DNA of 37,557 nt from Ruminococcus sp. (lineage in GTDB: Bacteria > Bacillota > Clostridia > Oscillospirales > Acutalibacteraceae). Below the pieces are notes generated by a model. It had not been told where the DNA came from and ran no database searches. It saw nothing but the letters and a program-made list of their open reading frames with translations. Location of the stretch: positions 1 to 37,557 of the forward strand of contig JAFRBD010000047.1 of the NCBI GenBank assembly GCA_017405065.1. The letters run 5' to 3'. Position 1 is the first letter of the stretch, and each line of letters starts with the position of its first letter. Shown in pieces: positions 26,901-34,986 of this stretch. The position numbers and the translations under genes were made by a program.

Positions 26901-27567
26901 TGAACGCGTTGATCTCCTTGATGGTCGCGTAACCGTTTCTGTACTGGCTGTCCTTTTCGGTCTGGTTGCTGATGACCTTGTCCATTACGCTGGGCAGGAC
27001 AAAGAAGCCCCTGATGATGGCTTTCTTTTCCGGATAATGCTCATGCAGATATTCGCGGATCAGCATAGATGTGATCATCGCCATACCGGAACCGGTACCG
27101 CCGGTAGCCGAAGAAACGATAACGACTCTCAGCGCCTGCTTGAAGTTGCCGGAATCCTTCAGCAGCAGGCTCTCGAGCTCTTTATACAGCTTATTGATCT
27201 CGCCGGTGCGGATCGTATTGTTGAGCGCCAGTCTGGAGATCGCTCTGACCTGACCCGCGCCCTCCGAAACGGTCTTGCCGTATAGGGTCGAGTTGTTCGG
27301 AAACCAGTTGATCCTCGCGTCGTCGTCCTTTTCAAGATACTCTTTTACGGTCAGGCTGGATGAGGTCTGCACCTTTGCGATCGGGGCGCACCCCTCTTCG
27401 ATCCCCTTGAGCGAGTTAGCGTCTGTGTCCATGACGACAAAGCGAATGTTTCTCAGCTCGTCGCCTTTGCACATCTTCGCGACCTTAGCCACGATCTCCG
27501 AACCGATGCCGCCGACGCCGACAAACAGGGTTTCGGTCGTTTCCTTTGTCTTTAATAATTCCGCCAT
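23929..27567 (-). CDS. Tubulin/FtsZ-superfamily GTPase, large tubulin-like form
   Basis: 1212 residues, ATG with AAAGGAG upstream. The N-terminal part is a tubulin-type GTPase: the first glycine loop LFVGVGGIGSEIVAKV (14-29), the base-proximal VVMDTDANSL (44-53), SEGAGQVRAI (101-110), and the tubulin signature ATGGTGSGMAM (154-164), which binds the GTP phosphates. This is the Tubulin_2 type of bacterial protein rather than cell-division FtsZ, which is near 380 residues and lacks the 700-residue helical extension seen here. The extension has no membrane helix, and the tail is lysine-rich (KAKKTKKATSTDE). Tubulin-fold GTPases polymerise and move or remodel membranes; that is family knowledge. 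Its place between a vWA protein and two membrane proteins suggests membrane-linked assembly. Confidence 0.85.
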   Translation of the reverse strand: MAELLKTKETTETLFVGVGGIGSEIVAKVAKMCKGDELRNIRFVVMDTDANSLKGIEEGCAPIAKVQTSSSLTVKEYLEKDDDARINWFPNNSTLYGKTVSEGAGQVRAISRLALNNTIRTGEINKLYKELESLLLKDSGNFKQALRVVIVSSATGGTGSGMAMITSMLIREYLHEHYPEKKAIIRGFFVLPSVMDKVISNQTEKDSQYRNGYATIKEINAFMMISSGYGDTVDALKRYKDLHVTVPTPTGGTKDLSCLPFDFCFLMEAADSNSENLDDLNSYKDSAALCIYEQTVGPMQAKSFSLEDNIIKEFSGKNKYARNRFGGIGSAKLVYPYEDIADYVAYTRALKRIGGVEGSGNWAAYDKAYEQDYKEYSKKRSFSDDEEPTPATSYISALERDNSLFAKDVKADICGSDSIDDEVDYMIDDFISAVEEHARNSYAARERNCNAALQISSATYKYEEKEQPKLDLAKLRTFDINIKTGAYKYAKNLAKEIFYSAPNIKSSEVNDYHVEHLLKTKRGSVHPNSARYILYKLTLKTAERHEDVKNLREKSNKDIKIYAAGYQEGDETSNFDVIAKFSPDKERNMDSMIELASQDRGFFDKIQGGFESMWNMVNDHMHRYANLLNDLMRYTLFDAVYEILEEYLESLNAMYKSFYTSFASKSTQLIRRKDSIVDALKNGKGSNVYYLCSSEEMLDEIAERVPEGHHGFLLPGDLSAEIFENVKKNAELSRLRTYDKYAEGSYIDIFDTTLIKYFRAQVREDGKEKIDLNIINAIFFDKELADFLEQKHYGKDDSFDGKKLTDIQKANELVEALRKGSKLASPSMSGQNFVEPRDVHICTFSDTLLDMRDLKVQSFIEGQKIQAIPSDTVSKYELRFFTAIYNITPDAIPLFKGPQRDKVTGGINHYETGIYFKAYQEYSKLIGPDSMKSATISTHIDKRWDAVVELPELDFDVLYDEILSSHVSLICGLLMGNIRKFPSTRYDKKRVYMIINDEGEHIPLTVSNGSECDEFYEVLDALYRDREHANMLIEAAEEYTKSDVEKNYNYSESAFVKFLKSFRIPDSHNNPTSLFEIPLIYFNSLPNALKDNHEISIMIDAVIYLLEKVVKKLERDQDQNAYLCLLLEEQFKLFVASFLNDSYDIRKNTEIYDNIVISMVSKKIIKKLKEVDVADCADRVEAINKVTREPDSMFEDDSEKAKKTKKATSTDE

Positions 27568-27632
27568 AATATTTCTACTCCTTTTCTATATGTTGATATG
27601 ATAATTAGTTTATTTGATAATTATAAATCGAT

Positions 27633-29930
27633 TTATCGCCTTGTGATATAATAGCTTAACTGCAGCGTTCTGCGCCGTCTGCCGCCGACATTGACTTCCT
27701 TGACAAGATCGATCTGGCTGTTGCTCAGGATCGGCGGATCCGGGAAATTGAATTTTCCGTTTGCATCTCTGTCATAGCGCGCTCCGTTGATACAGATATA
27801 ATCGCAGTCGGAGGTCGCGGCTATGACGCGCATCTTTCTGTTCTTTGACTTACACAGGATCGTATCGACCGCCTTGAGCGTAAAGGTCGCCGAGCAGGCG
27901 TCGGTGATCGGTCCCTGGATCGGAACGCCGGGCATGTGGATCCCCAAAGTGCCGGAGGATTTATACAAGCCTCTGCGGGAATAAGTCGGCGCGTCGGGGA
28001 GGGTAGGATCCGCTCTGCCCTGAACCGTGATATTGGAATTGTTATTCATCGATACGCCGCGGGGCAGCACCTTACGGGTCAGGAAGAAGATGATCAGTGC
28101 GATCAGCAGACCGATGATGCTGATGGTGATCAGCAGGGGTACGATGGGGTGAAGATCGCTGACCTTGAAATTCCGGCTGCCTTCCGCAGTCTGCTCGCGT
28201 CCGAATTGATCGGTGGCGGCAACAGATGCGTTCAGCGTGACCTTTCCTGCTTTGATCTCTTCGGCAAACGATCCGTCCTCATTTTTGGCGTATTCGACAT
28301 TGAACGCGGATTCTCCGCTGCAGACGGATACCTTCGCGGGACTTCCGTCGCTGAATGTAAATTCCGTTTTGAGGGCGGACAGTTCCTCATCCGTCAAGGG
28401 CTGACCGTTTTTGGTGATTTCAACACTGAACGGCTTCCAATTATCCTTGTCCGGTTTATAGAGCGTTTTCGAACCGCGGATGCTGAGCTTATAATTATCG
28501 GGATCGGGCGGTCTGACGTCAAGGATGAAAACCTTTTCGACCTGATACTTGCCGCCGAGGACGTCGGCTGTGACCGTCAACTTAACATCCGAGCCTTCGA
28601 CCAGCTCTACATCCTCGCCCTGTTCGATGCTTTTTTCCTCGCCGTCGGTAGTAAGGGTGCTGTGATAATCGATCGGCTTGAGTTCGTCTTTATCCGTGAC
28701 GTCCTCACCGGTTTTGGCGTCGATCATATGATAGGCGATCGCGTATCTTCCCGGGACGATCGTTTTCTCGACGTCAACGGTTTCTCCGTCCATATTCACC
28801 AGAAAAGCGTCTATCCTGACGTCGGGCTCGTAGTATACCTCAACGTCGGCGCCCGGTGTAAAGTTCAGCGTATAGCTGCCGGCGGGACAATCCGGGAAGG
28901 TCACGACCTGACCGGTCACATCCGCTGACGGGCAATCATATTGCGGCTTGCTCTCATCGTAGATCGGCTTGCCGTCAGCGTCTCTGCCCTGATAGAATTG
29001 ATCTCTTGTCCCCTGATCTCCGGCGTTGACATGAATATCGATGGATTTTTCCATCTCGCTGCCGTCTGCATCCTTCAGCGACTTGATCGCCGCTCCGGAG
29101 CCCTGTGCGAACGCGACGATGTTTTTCATCGAAACGCCGATATCAAAACCGCCGTCGCTGCCGACATTCTCAACTTTTTGTCTTTGGAAGATCATGTTGC
29201 AGATATCGACCAGAGCCGGTGCAAGCTGATCCGCGTCGCTGACGTTTGTCGCGTAAAGTCCGGCGTCCGGATTGCTCGGGATACTGACAGCTTCACCGAA
29301 GCCGAGATACTGACGCTTGAACATATCGTTATAGATGACGTTACTCTCTTTTTTATCCTTCAGCAGCGCGTCAAGTCTGTCTTGTACCCAATCTGCGTTT
29401 TTCTTTTCTCCGTCCTCTGTTTTACTGTCTTTCTCAAAATAAAACTCACCGTCGGTCATAACGATCAGCCATTTTTCATCTGCGTCGGACTGAACAAGAT
29501 AATCCCGCGCGGAATAAGAGGGTCTGAAGATGGTGTCGGAGGTTTCTTCACAATAGATCTTGGAGATATCGCCGATATTATCCTTGGTGATCTCCAGACG
29601 ATCGGAGATCTTTGGCCCGTCTTTTCCGACAGAGATGGTTTCCATCGGATAAATACCCAGCTTATCGCCCGCGTCGTAGTCCAGCATCGAGGCGAATACA
29701 CCGATCGCATAAAGCGACTGGCTCCAGCGATCCGTGTCCTGATACATGGAACGCGAGTGGTCAAACACGATCGCGATATCATGAGTGACCGTATTCTCTT
29801 TCATCTCAAACTCGGGACTCTCATCAGCCGCAGCAGACAGCGAACATGACAGCATGAAAATCAGTATCAATAAACATGCTGTCATGCGAATCCCGATGTG
29901 AGATATTCTGCCGTTGTTTTCATCTCTCAT
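27633..29930 (-). CDS. Secreted, membrane-anchored vWA-domain protein of the tubulin operon
   Basis: 765 residues from the ATG at 29930 (AGAGGG about 10 nt upstream). A TTG 11 codons earlier is less likely. A signal peptide (residues 17-36, ending LSAAAD) is followed by a vWA domain: strand THDIAIVFDHSRSMY with the metal-site Asp57-x-Ser-x-Ser, and later WLIVMTDGE with the distal Asp. Ig-like beta segments with repeated TLTT/VTLNASVAATD patterns fill 300-600, then comes one membrane helix (about 613-635, IVPLLITISIIGLLIALIIFF) and a cytoplasmic beta-rich domain of about 130 residues (KAVDTILCKSKNRKMRVIAA). Metal-dependent binding outside the cell, joined to a cytoplasmic domain that could meet the GTPase, is a reasonable model. 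First gene of the operon, 65 bp before the tubulin-like gene. Confidence 0.85.
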   Translation of the reverse strand: MRDENNGRISHIGIRMTACLLILIFMLSCSLSAAADESPEFEMKENTVTHDIAIVFDHSRSMYQDTDRWSQSLYAIGVFASMLDYDAGDKLGIYPMETISVGKDGPKISDRLEITKDNIGDISKIYCEETSDTIFRPSYSARDYLVQSDADEKWLIVMTDGEFYFEKDSKTEDGEKKNADWVQDRLDALLKDKKESNVIYNDMFKRQYLGFGEAVSIPSNPDAGLYATNVSDADQLAPALVDICNMIFQRQKVENVGSDGGFDIGVSMKNIVAFAQGSGAAIKSLKDADGSEMEKSIDIHVNAGDQGTRDQFYQGRDADGKPIYDESKPQYDCPSADVTGQVVTFPDCPAGSYTLNFTPGADVEVYYEPDVRIDAFLVNMDGETVDVEKTIVPGRYAIAYHMIDAKTGEDVTDKDELKPIDYHSTLTTDGEEKSIEQGEDVELVEGSDVKLTVTADVLGGKYQVEKVFILDVRPPDPDNYKLSIRGSKTLYKPDKDNWKPFSVEITKNGQPLTDEELSALKTEFTFSDGSPAKVSVCSGESAFNVEYAKNEDGSFAEEIKAGKVTLNASVAATDQFGREQTAEGSRNFKVSDLHPIVPLLITISIIGLLIALIIFFLTRKVLPRGVSMNNNSNITVQGRADPTLPDAPTYSRRGLYKSSGTLGIHMPGVPIQGPITDACSATFTLKAVDTILCKSKNRKMRVIAATSDCDYICINGARYDRDANGKFNFPDPPILSNSQIDLVKEVNVGGRRRRTLQLSYYITRR

Positions 29931-29995
29931 TATCAAATAACCCTCTTTTCCGTTTTTTGACAAATATATTAAAATTTCGACACTTGTATTACAAT

Positions 29996-30024
29996 ATTAT
30001 AACAGTACTGTAGAATTCTGTCAA
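29996..30024 (-). promoter_or_regulatory. Perfect sigma-A promoter of the vWA-tubulin operon with palindrome in the spacer
   Basis: On the minus strand a consensus TTGACA (30019-30024) and consensus TATAAT (29996-30001) are exactly 17 nt apart. The spacer includes the palindrome ACAGTACTGT (30002-30011), a likely repressor site that would hide a very strong promoter. The leader is about 60 nt. Confidence 0.8.
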
Positions 30025-30209
30025 TAAATATGTATAAACAACACGCTAAAAAATCATGATTAATTAGATATTTTTTCTATATTTGTAGTTTTCTTACCGG
30101 AACACGTAAAATCTCACAGAACTGCCGAGAACAGCAAACATCAGCTGTCCTTGCTCTCAAAGACCGTTCATATCAAACATCCTGAGCCTGATCTTTTCGA
30201 CAGACAGCA

Positions 30210-30238
30210 GCGCCGCAGTCAGAAGATGACTGCGGCGC
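30210..30238. terminator. GC-rich hairpin after the truncated dockerin gene
   Basis: A perfect 12-bp stem (GCGCCGCAGTCA with TGACTGCGGCGC) has a 5-nt loop. It lies in the 29931-30290 gap and would end transcription of the dockerin gene on the minus strand. The T-run is weak. The rest of this gap is AT-rich promoter DNA. Confidence 0.6.
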
Positions 30239-30290
30239 CGTGCTGAGATCGATATTCAAACGGTTATTGTTTTTTCCTTTCAGAACATAA

Positions 30291-30824
30291 TCAGTCCGGT
30301 CTTTTAAAAACATCGCCGATGGCATAAGGCGTACTCATATTCACCAGATCACGCTGGATCCATGTCACATCATAGGCGGAAACGGAGCTGTTCCCGTCTA
30401 CATCGGCAGCAACTCTATCGTAGTAAGCCGGCAATTTCATCCTCACTATATCGCGCTGGATGAAGGTCGTGTCGATTGAGGTGACCGCTTTATCGCCGTC
30501 GACGTCGCCGAGGATATAGTGGTCGCTGTCGAAGTAGCGGAACGAAACGATATCGGACGTCTTGCTGTTGTTGCTGCAGTTGACGATACAGCGGATCCCC
30601 TTGTCGAGATAGCTGTCCTTATCGGCTCCGTTGACTGCGGCGGTATAGGTGCTGCCGAAGGTCCGGGGCTCGTCTTCCGTACCGCCGGTATCCTTCACGG
30701 TATCCGTCTTTACGGTCGTCCATTCATCGGTATCCTTGTCGAATTCCTGACAGTAGAAACGAACGTCATCCGTACTCGGGAATTCATCGTCCTTGACCGC
30801 TTTGATACTGAAGGTCGCGGTTTC
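30291..30824 (-). pseudogene. Dockerin-containing protein, 5' end lost at a MITE junction
   Basis: The frame is open from 30824 to the TGA at 30291, and its 5' side ends exactly where the inverted-terminus element begins (in-frame TAA made by the TTA at 30825-30827). About 178 residues remain. The first part is a beta-rich module (ATFSIKAVKDDEF, DDVRFYCQEFDKDTDEWTTV, GIRCIVNCSNNSKTSDIVSF). The end is a type I dockerin pair: GDVDGDKAVTSIDTTFIQRD and ADVDGNSSVSAYDVTWIQRD, both calcium-binding loop-helix units with the Ile-Gln-Arg contacts typical of ruminococcal dockerins. Dockerins plug secreted enzymes into cohesin scaffolds, so the intact gene should have begun with a signal peptide, which is missing. 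An internal GTG at 30698 gives no credible start. Confidence 0.7.
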
Positions 30825-30827
30825 TTA

Positions 30828-31087
30828 TACTAATTTCTATTAAAACGGCTTATCATTTGTTGCGAAAATTCCGTATAACTGCGTTGTCGTCTCGTCGTCG
30901 TTCGCTATACTCGCTGAGAGCGGTCAAGCGTGACCGCTCTCGTGCTCGTGTAGCGACTCCTTCTCTCCCCAACACGCGGAGCGCGTTGGGGTCCCCGTAA
31001 TAAGGCGCCAGCCTATCGGCGTCCTCTGCCTTGTTCTGCGAAATTTTCCGCTAACACCTGATTAAACCCTTTTATTAGAAATTAGTA
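30828..31087. mobile_element. MITE-like element, 260 bp, inverted termini and possible TTA duplication
   Basis: The left end TACTAATTTCTATTAAAA (30828-30845) is repeated inverted at the right end (TTTTATTAGAAATTAGTA, ending 31087). TTA flanks both sides (30825-30827 and 31088-31090). No gene is inside. Two strong hairpins are: GAGAGCGGTCA/TGACCGCTCTC (30916-30941, 4-nt loop) and CCCCAACACGC/GCGCGTTGGGG (30967-30991). A non-autonomous element moved by a transposase encoded elsewhere is the best reading; the target duplication could also be shorter than TTA. Confidence 0.65.
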
Positions 31088-31199
31088 TTAAATGTATCCG
31101 AAAAATATTGACTCATTTTTACGCTCCGTCGTTTCGTTATCACACTCTTTTTACATTACAAGCTAAAGCCGGATAAAAAAATAGATTTATGAAAAAATA

Positions 31200-31226
31200 G
31201 GGGTTTCCATTCCGGCAACCCCCTTG
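31200..31226. terminator. Bidirectional hairpin, GGGGTT/AACCCC
   Basis: GGGGTT and AACCCC flank an 11-nt loop, with T-rich DNA on the plus side and TATTTTTT on the minus side. The remaining 31091-31382 DNA is AT-rich and holds no gene I can support. Confidence 0.5.
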
Positions 31227-31382
31227 TTTTATTCGGCATAATAATGTACAATTAATTTGAATAGTAGTATCATTTTATCGTGAAACAACAATAATAAAGC
31301 GTCTTTAGGAATAAGATCGCAGCATTTGCCCGGATTCTCCGTCCCGGCATATTGATAACAAAAGATGTAAAAAGGTGATGTT

Positions 31383-33132
31383 ATGAAACTGATAAACCGA
31401 ATCCTACCGTATTATCAAGCGATCCCGAAGCTGCTGGGCTTACAGTTCGTTTCGTTTCTGCTGCTGTCGCTGCTGACATGGGGAATATCCGCTCTGTGCA
31501 GTCTGCTGCTGGGATTTACCGGCAAGGCGGCTGTCACAAGCGGAATCTCAGCTTTATCATTACCCACTGGCAGGGCTCTGTGATGATCGTACTGATCCTT
31601 TTGATGGTGATTGCGTACGTCGCGGTCGAGCTGAACGCTCTGATCATCTACTGCTCACAGCTCATCAACGGTGAGAAGCCGTCGGTGTGGCAGAGTATCA
31701 AAGGCGGCTTTGCGGCAATGAAATAATATCTTAATCTGCGGGGAGTTCTGGTCATCCTCTATGCGGTGATCCTCGCGCCGATCCTCGGACTCGGTTTTTC
31801 CATATCGCTGACCTCGTCGTTTTTTATCCCGCGTTTCATTATGTCGGTCATCAACGGCACGCCGCTGTATTTTACGGCGTATATCATTGTCATGGCATTG
31901 CTTACGGTAATAGCAGTCATCTATTGCTTCATCCTGCACGGAGCGCTGCTTGACGATATGACGATGAAAGAAGCAAGCGTCAATTCCCGCAAGCTGGTAA
32001 AAAAGAACCTTAAAAACTTCATTTTTGAGATCATCTGCTATTTTGTGCTTGCTACACTTGCGACAGCCCTGCTGACATTATGCGCGGTCATTTCGCTGTT
32101 GATCGTACAGCTGATCCCGATGGGCGAAACTGCGATGATTTTCTGTGATAATTTATTCACGTTTATTCCGATCGTCGTACTCCTGTTCACGGTATTGATG
32201 TCTGTATCGTTCTTCGTGCTCAAGCTGACTATGCTTTATAAAAAGTACAGCAGCGAGGGAGAATGGAGTTATCAAAAGCAGGAAAAGAAACATCATCCGT
32301 TCATCATCACCGCCTTGGTGGTTGTGCTGATTCTCTGCGTCACATTCTCTGTCGTCGGAACCATGTACTTTGACGAAATGTACCATACACAGATCACGAC
32401 CGAGGTCATCGCGCACCGCGCGGCGGCGTTGAGGCGCCCGAGAATACCGTCAAGGGTATCGAGATCGCCGCTGAACTCGGCACCATGGGATGTGAGATCG
32501 ATATCCAGCGCACCTCCGACGGTTACTATGTCGTCAACCATGACGCTGATTTCAAACGCGTTGCGGGCGTAGAAAAAACACCGAACGAAATGACGCTTGA
32601 AGAGGTCAAAAAGCTGCGCGTGGACGGCGAGCCTGTACCGATGCTGGAAGAAATGCTCGACGCATCCCGTGATAAGGCGATCCTCTTCGTCGAGTTGAAG
32701 GGCGAGACCGCCGACAACCAAATGGCGGATGACACCGTCAGGATCATCAAAGAAAAAGGTATGGAGGATCAAGCGGTGCTGATCTCTCTGAAATACGATT
32801 TACTCGATTATATCGAGCAAAAATACCCTGAAATGCTGACCGGCTATCTTGCCTTTATCTCCTTCGGTCAGATAGAAGACACGCCCTTTGATTATCTGGC
32901 TTTAGAGGAAGAGATATCGACCGACGAGACAATCGCCGCTATCCATAACAAGGGCAAGAAAGTCATGGTATGGACGGTCAACGAGGAAGACGATATCGAA
33001 TATTTCATGACAAGCGACGCCGACGCGATCATCACCGACTCCGTAAAACTGGCAGGTGATATCAAAAAAAGGCTGTCTGAGCGCACACCGCTTGAGATCA
33101 TTCTCCAAAAGGCATACTCTTTGATTCAGTAG
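31383..33132 (+). pseudogene. Membrane-bound glycerophosphodiester phosphodiesterase, broken
   Basis: The gene starts at the ATG at 31383 (AAAGGTG upstream) and would give about 580 residues. It has three lesions: a frame change near 31540-31550 (frame of KAAVTSG to frame of NLSFIITHW), an in-frame TAA at 31724-31726 (AAMK-stop-YLNLRG) and a one-base loss near 32420. Read across, it has an N-terminal block of about eight membrane helices followed by a GDPD catalytic domain: IAHRAGGVEAPENTV, EIDIQRTSDGYYVVNHD (His and Glu-x-Asp metal ligands), LFVELKGE and VMVWTVNEEDDIEY. The intact enzyme would hydrolyse glycerophosphodiesters at the membrane. Its catalytic motifs are preserved, so decay is recent, or the three changes are sequencing errors. 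It sits 12 bp ahead of the next gene. Confidence 0.75.
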
Positions 33133-33144
33133 GAGGTTATCAAT

Positions 33145-33912
33145 TTGGCAAATAAGGAAACAGAGCCACCAAAAGGCGAACTCCTCGACCGAAAAGACGA
33201 CGCTCCGGACAATGCGATCAAGGACAGAAAAACTGTTTTTACCGCCAAGAGGCTCGAAACTGTCGTTGCGATCCTGCTCGGCGTCACCACCCTGCTCTCG
33301 GCATGGGCTTCTTGGATCGGGCATCTGCACGGCGGTATCCAGTCCATCAACTTTACAAAAAGCAACAGCATGGCGTCGCAGGGTACCGCAGAATACAATC
33401 TCGGCATGCAGTTGTATCTTGCCGACTACATGGCGTGGAATACCGCAAAGGATTATTACTATGAGCTGGAGCAGGCAAAAATCGACGGCGATCAGGCTAA
33501 GACAGACTTGATCAACGAGAAGATCAAGTTGTTTGAGGAGCAGAACGCGAGCGAGATCCTGAGTGAAGGCGTCACATGGATGGAAGAAAACAACGAGGAC
33601 AATCCGTTCAAAATGCCCGGTATGGCGGAAAAGTACTTTGAAACCGCACAGGAGGATTTCGATCAGTCGCAGGAGCTGCTGGAAGAAGGAAAGCGCGACA
33701 ACTCAAAGGGCGACTCCTATCTGCTCGTGACCGTCATCTACTCGCTGACGCTCTTCCTGCTGGGCATCGTCAACACCTTCAAGGATATGAAGAACAAAAA
33801 GGTGGTTCTGACGATCGCGATCGTGTTTCTGGTGTTCGGATTCATTTATATGTGTACGATACCGCTGCCGACCGGCTTTGAAAATATGAATTTCTTTGAA
33901 TTCAACAAGTGA
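33145..33912 (+). CDS. Membrane protein of unknown family
   Basis: 255 residues, TTG start with AGGAGG nine bases upstream. A charged cytoplasmic head (1-35) is followed by a membrane helix (TVVAILLGVTTLLSAWASW), then a helical region of about 120 residues (NLGMQLYLADYMAWNTAKDYYYELEQAK, rich in Glu/Lys). Two further helices come near the end (YLLVTVIYSLTLFLLGIV and VVLTIAIVFLVFGFIYMCTI). The layout recalls DUF4337-like proteins, but I am not sure of the match. It lies between the broken phosphodiesterase and the PAP2 gene, with gaps of 12 and 30 bp, so the three formed one operon for membrane or lipid metabolism. Confidence 0.65.
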   Translation: MANKETEPPKGELLDRKDDAPDNAIKDRKTVFTAKRLETVVAILLGVTTLLSAWASWIGHLHGGIQSINFTKSNSMASQGTAEYNLGMQLYLADYMAWNTAKDYYYELEQAKIDGDQAKTDLINEKIKLFEEQNASEILSEGVTWMEENNEDNPFKMPGMAEKYFETAQEDFDQSQELLEEGKRDNSKGDSYLLVTVIYSLTLFLLGIVNTFKDMKNKKVVLTIAIVFLVFGFIYMCTIPLPTGFENMNFFEFNK

Positions 33913-33942
33913 TCTGTAACAGAAAAAAGGAGGAACAACTCG

Positions 33943-34872
33943 ATGGACGGAAACACATTTTTCTTTGAATGGGAAGTATCCCTGATCGAATGGATCCAGT
34001 CGTGGCTGGGCACGGTCGGCGTTGCGATCGCGTCGGCGATCACCATGCTCGGCGAGGACCTGGTATGCGTAGCGGTACTCGGCTTTTTATACTGGTGCTG
34101 GAACAAGGAGTTCGGCAAGCATGTCGGTCTGAATGTGCTGGTCGGCATCACGCTGAATCCCTTGATCAAAAACATCTTTATTCGCCGAAGACCGTATTTT
34201 GATAATGAAGGGATCAAATGCCTGAAGGCTGTTGACAAAAGCGCCGATATCTACAACATTCCGGCGCAGGGGTACTCCTTCCCCAGCGGACACTCCACCA
34301 ATGCCGTAACGCTGTATACCTCCATCGGCAAATACACCAAGAAAAAGCTCCTGATGGTGTTGGGCGTCGTTTTGCCTCTGCTGGTGGGCTTTTCGCGCTT
34401 TGCCCTCGGCGTACATTATCCCACCGACGTGATTTGCGGCTGGCTGCTCGGCGTGATCGTGATCTTCCTTGTCCCGTTTTTACAGAAAAAAATCAAAAAC
34501 CGTTGGTTATTCTACGCGCTTTTGGTGCTTGTCGCCTTGCCCGGATGGTTTTATTGCAGGAGCGCCGATTACTTCACCGGATTCGGTCTGCTGATCGGCT
34601 TCATCCTTGCGACGGAATTTGAGGCGCGGGTCGTAAAGTTTGAGAACACCCGCAACGTCCTGCGCTGGATCCTGCGTCTCGCCCTCGGCATCGGCTTATA
34701 CTTCGGCGTGAACAAGCTTCTGAAGCTGCCGTTCAACAAAGACTTCCTTGAATCGGCAACCATGCTTTCCTTTGCCGTCAGAGCCATGCGTTACTGCGTG
34801 ATCGCTTTCGTCACCATGGGTCTGTATCCCCTGCTCTTCCGTCTCGGCGACAGGATCTTCAAAAAGAAATAA
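33943..34872 (+). CDS. PAP2-family membrane phosphatase
   Basis: 309 residues, ATG with AAGGAGG upstream. All three PAP2 motifs are visible: KNIFIRRRPYF (Lys..Arg-Pro), YSFPSGHSTNAV (PSGH) and SRFALGVHYPTDV (Ser-Arg-x5-His-x3-Asp), giving the vanadium-peroxidase-like active site on the outer face. About eight membrane helices surround them. These enzymes dephosphorylate phosphatidate, undecaprenyl diphosphate or related lipids; substrate is not readable. It is last of the three-gene operon and the lipid link with the broken phosphodiesterase is consistent. A stem-loop follows. Confidence 0.85.
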   Translation: MDGNTFFFEWEVSLIEWIQSWLGTVGVAIASAITMLGEDLVCVAVLGFLYWCWNKEFGKHVGLNVLVGITLNPLIKNIFIRRRPYFDNEGIKCLKAVDKSADIYNIPAQGYSFPSGHSTNAVTLYTSIGKYTKKKLLMVLGVVLPLLVGFSRFALGVHYPTDVICGWLLGVIVIFLVPFLQKKIKNRWLFYALLVLVALPGWFYCRSADYFTGFGLLIGFILATEFEARVVKFENTRNVLRWILRLALGIGLYFGVNKLLKLPFNKDFLESATMLSFAVRAMRYCVIAFVTMGLYPLLFRLGDRIFKKK

Positions 34873-34898
34873 AAAAGAAATAAATAAATGTGTAACAC

Positions 34899-34933
34899 GG
34901 CTGAGAGGTTCCTTTGCTTGGGATCTCTCAGCC
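34899..34933 (+). terminator. Stem-loop after the PAP2 gene
   Basis: GGCTGAGAG (34899-34907) pairs with CTCTCAGCC (34925-34933), extended by wobble pairs. There is no clear T-run, so termination is only likely. Confidence 0.5.
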
Positions 34934-34986
34934 TATGTTATTCTCATTGTCATTCTCCTTTTAATTATTTCTTCTCATTAATTCTA

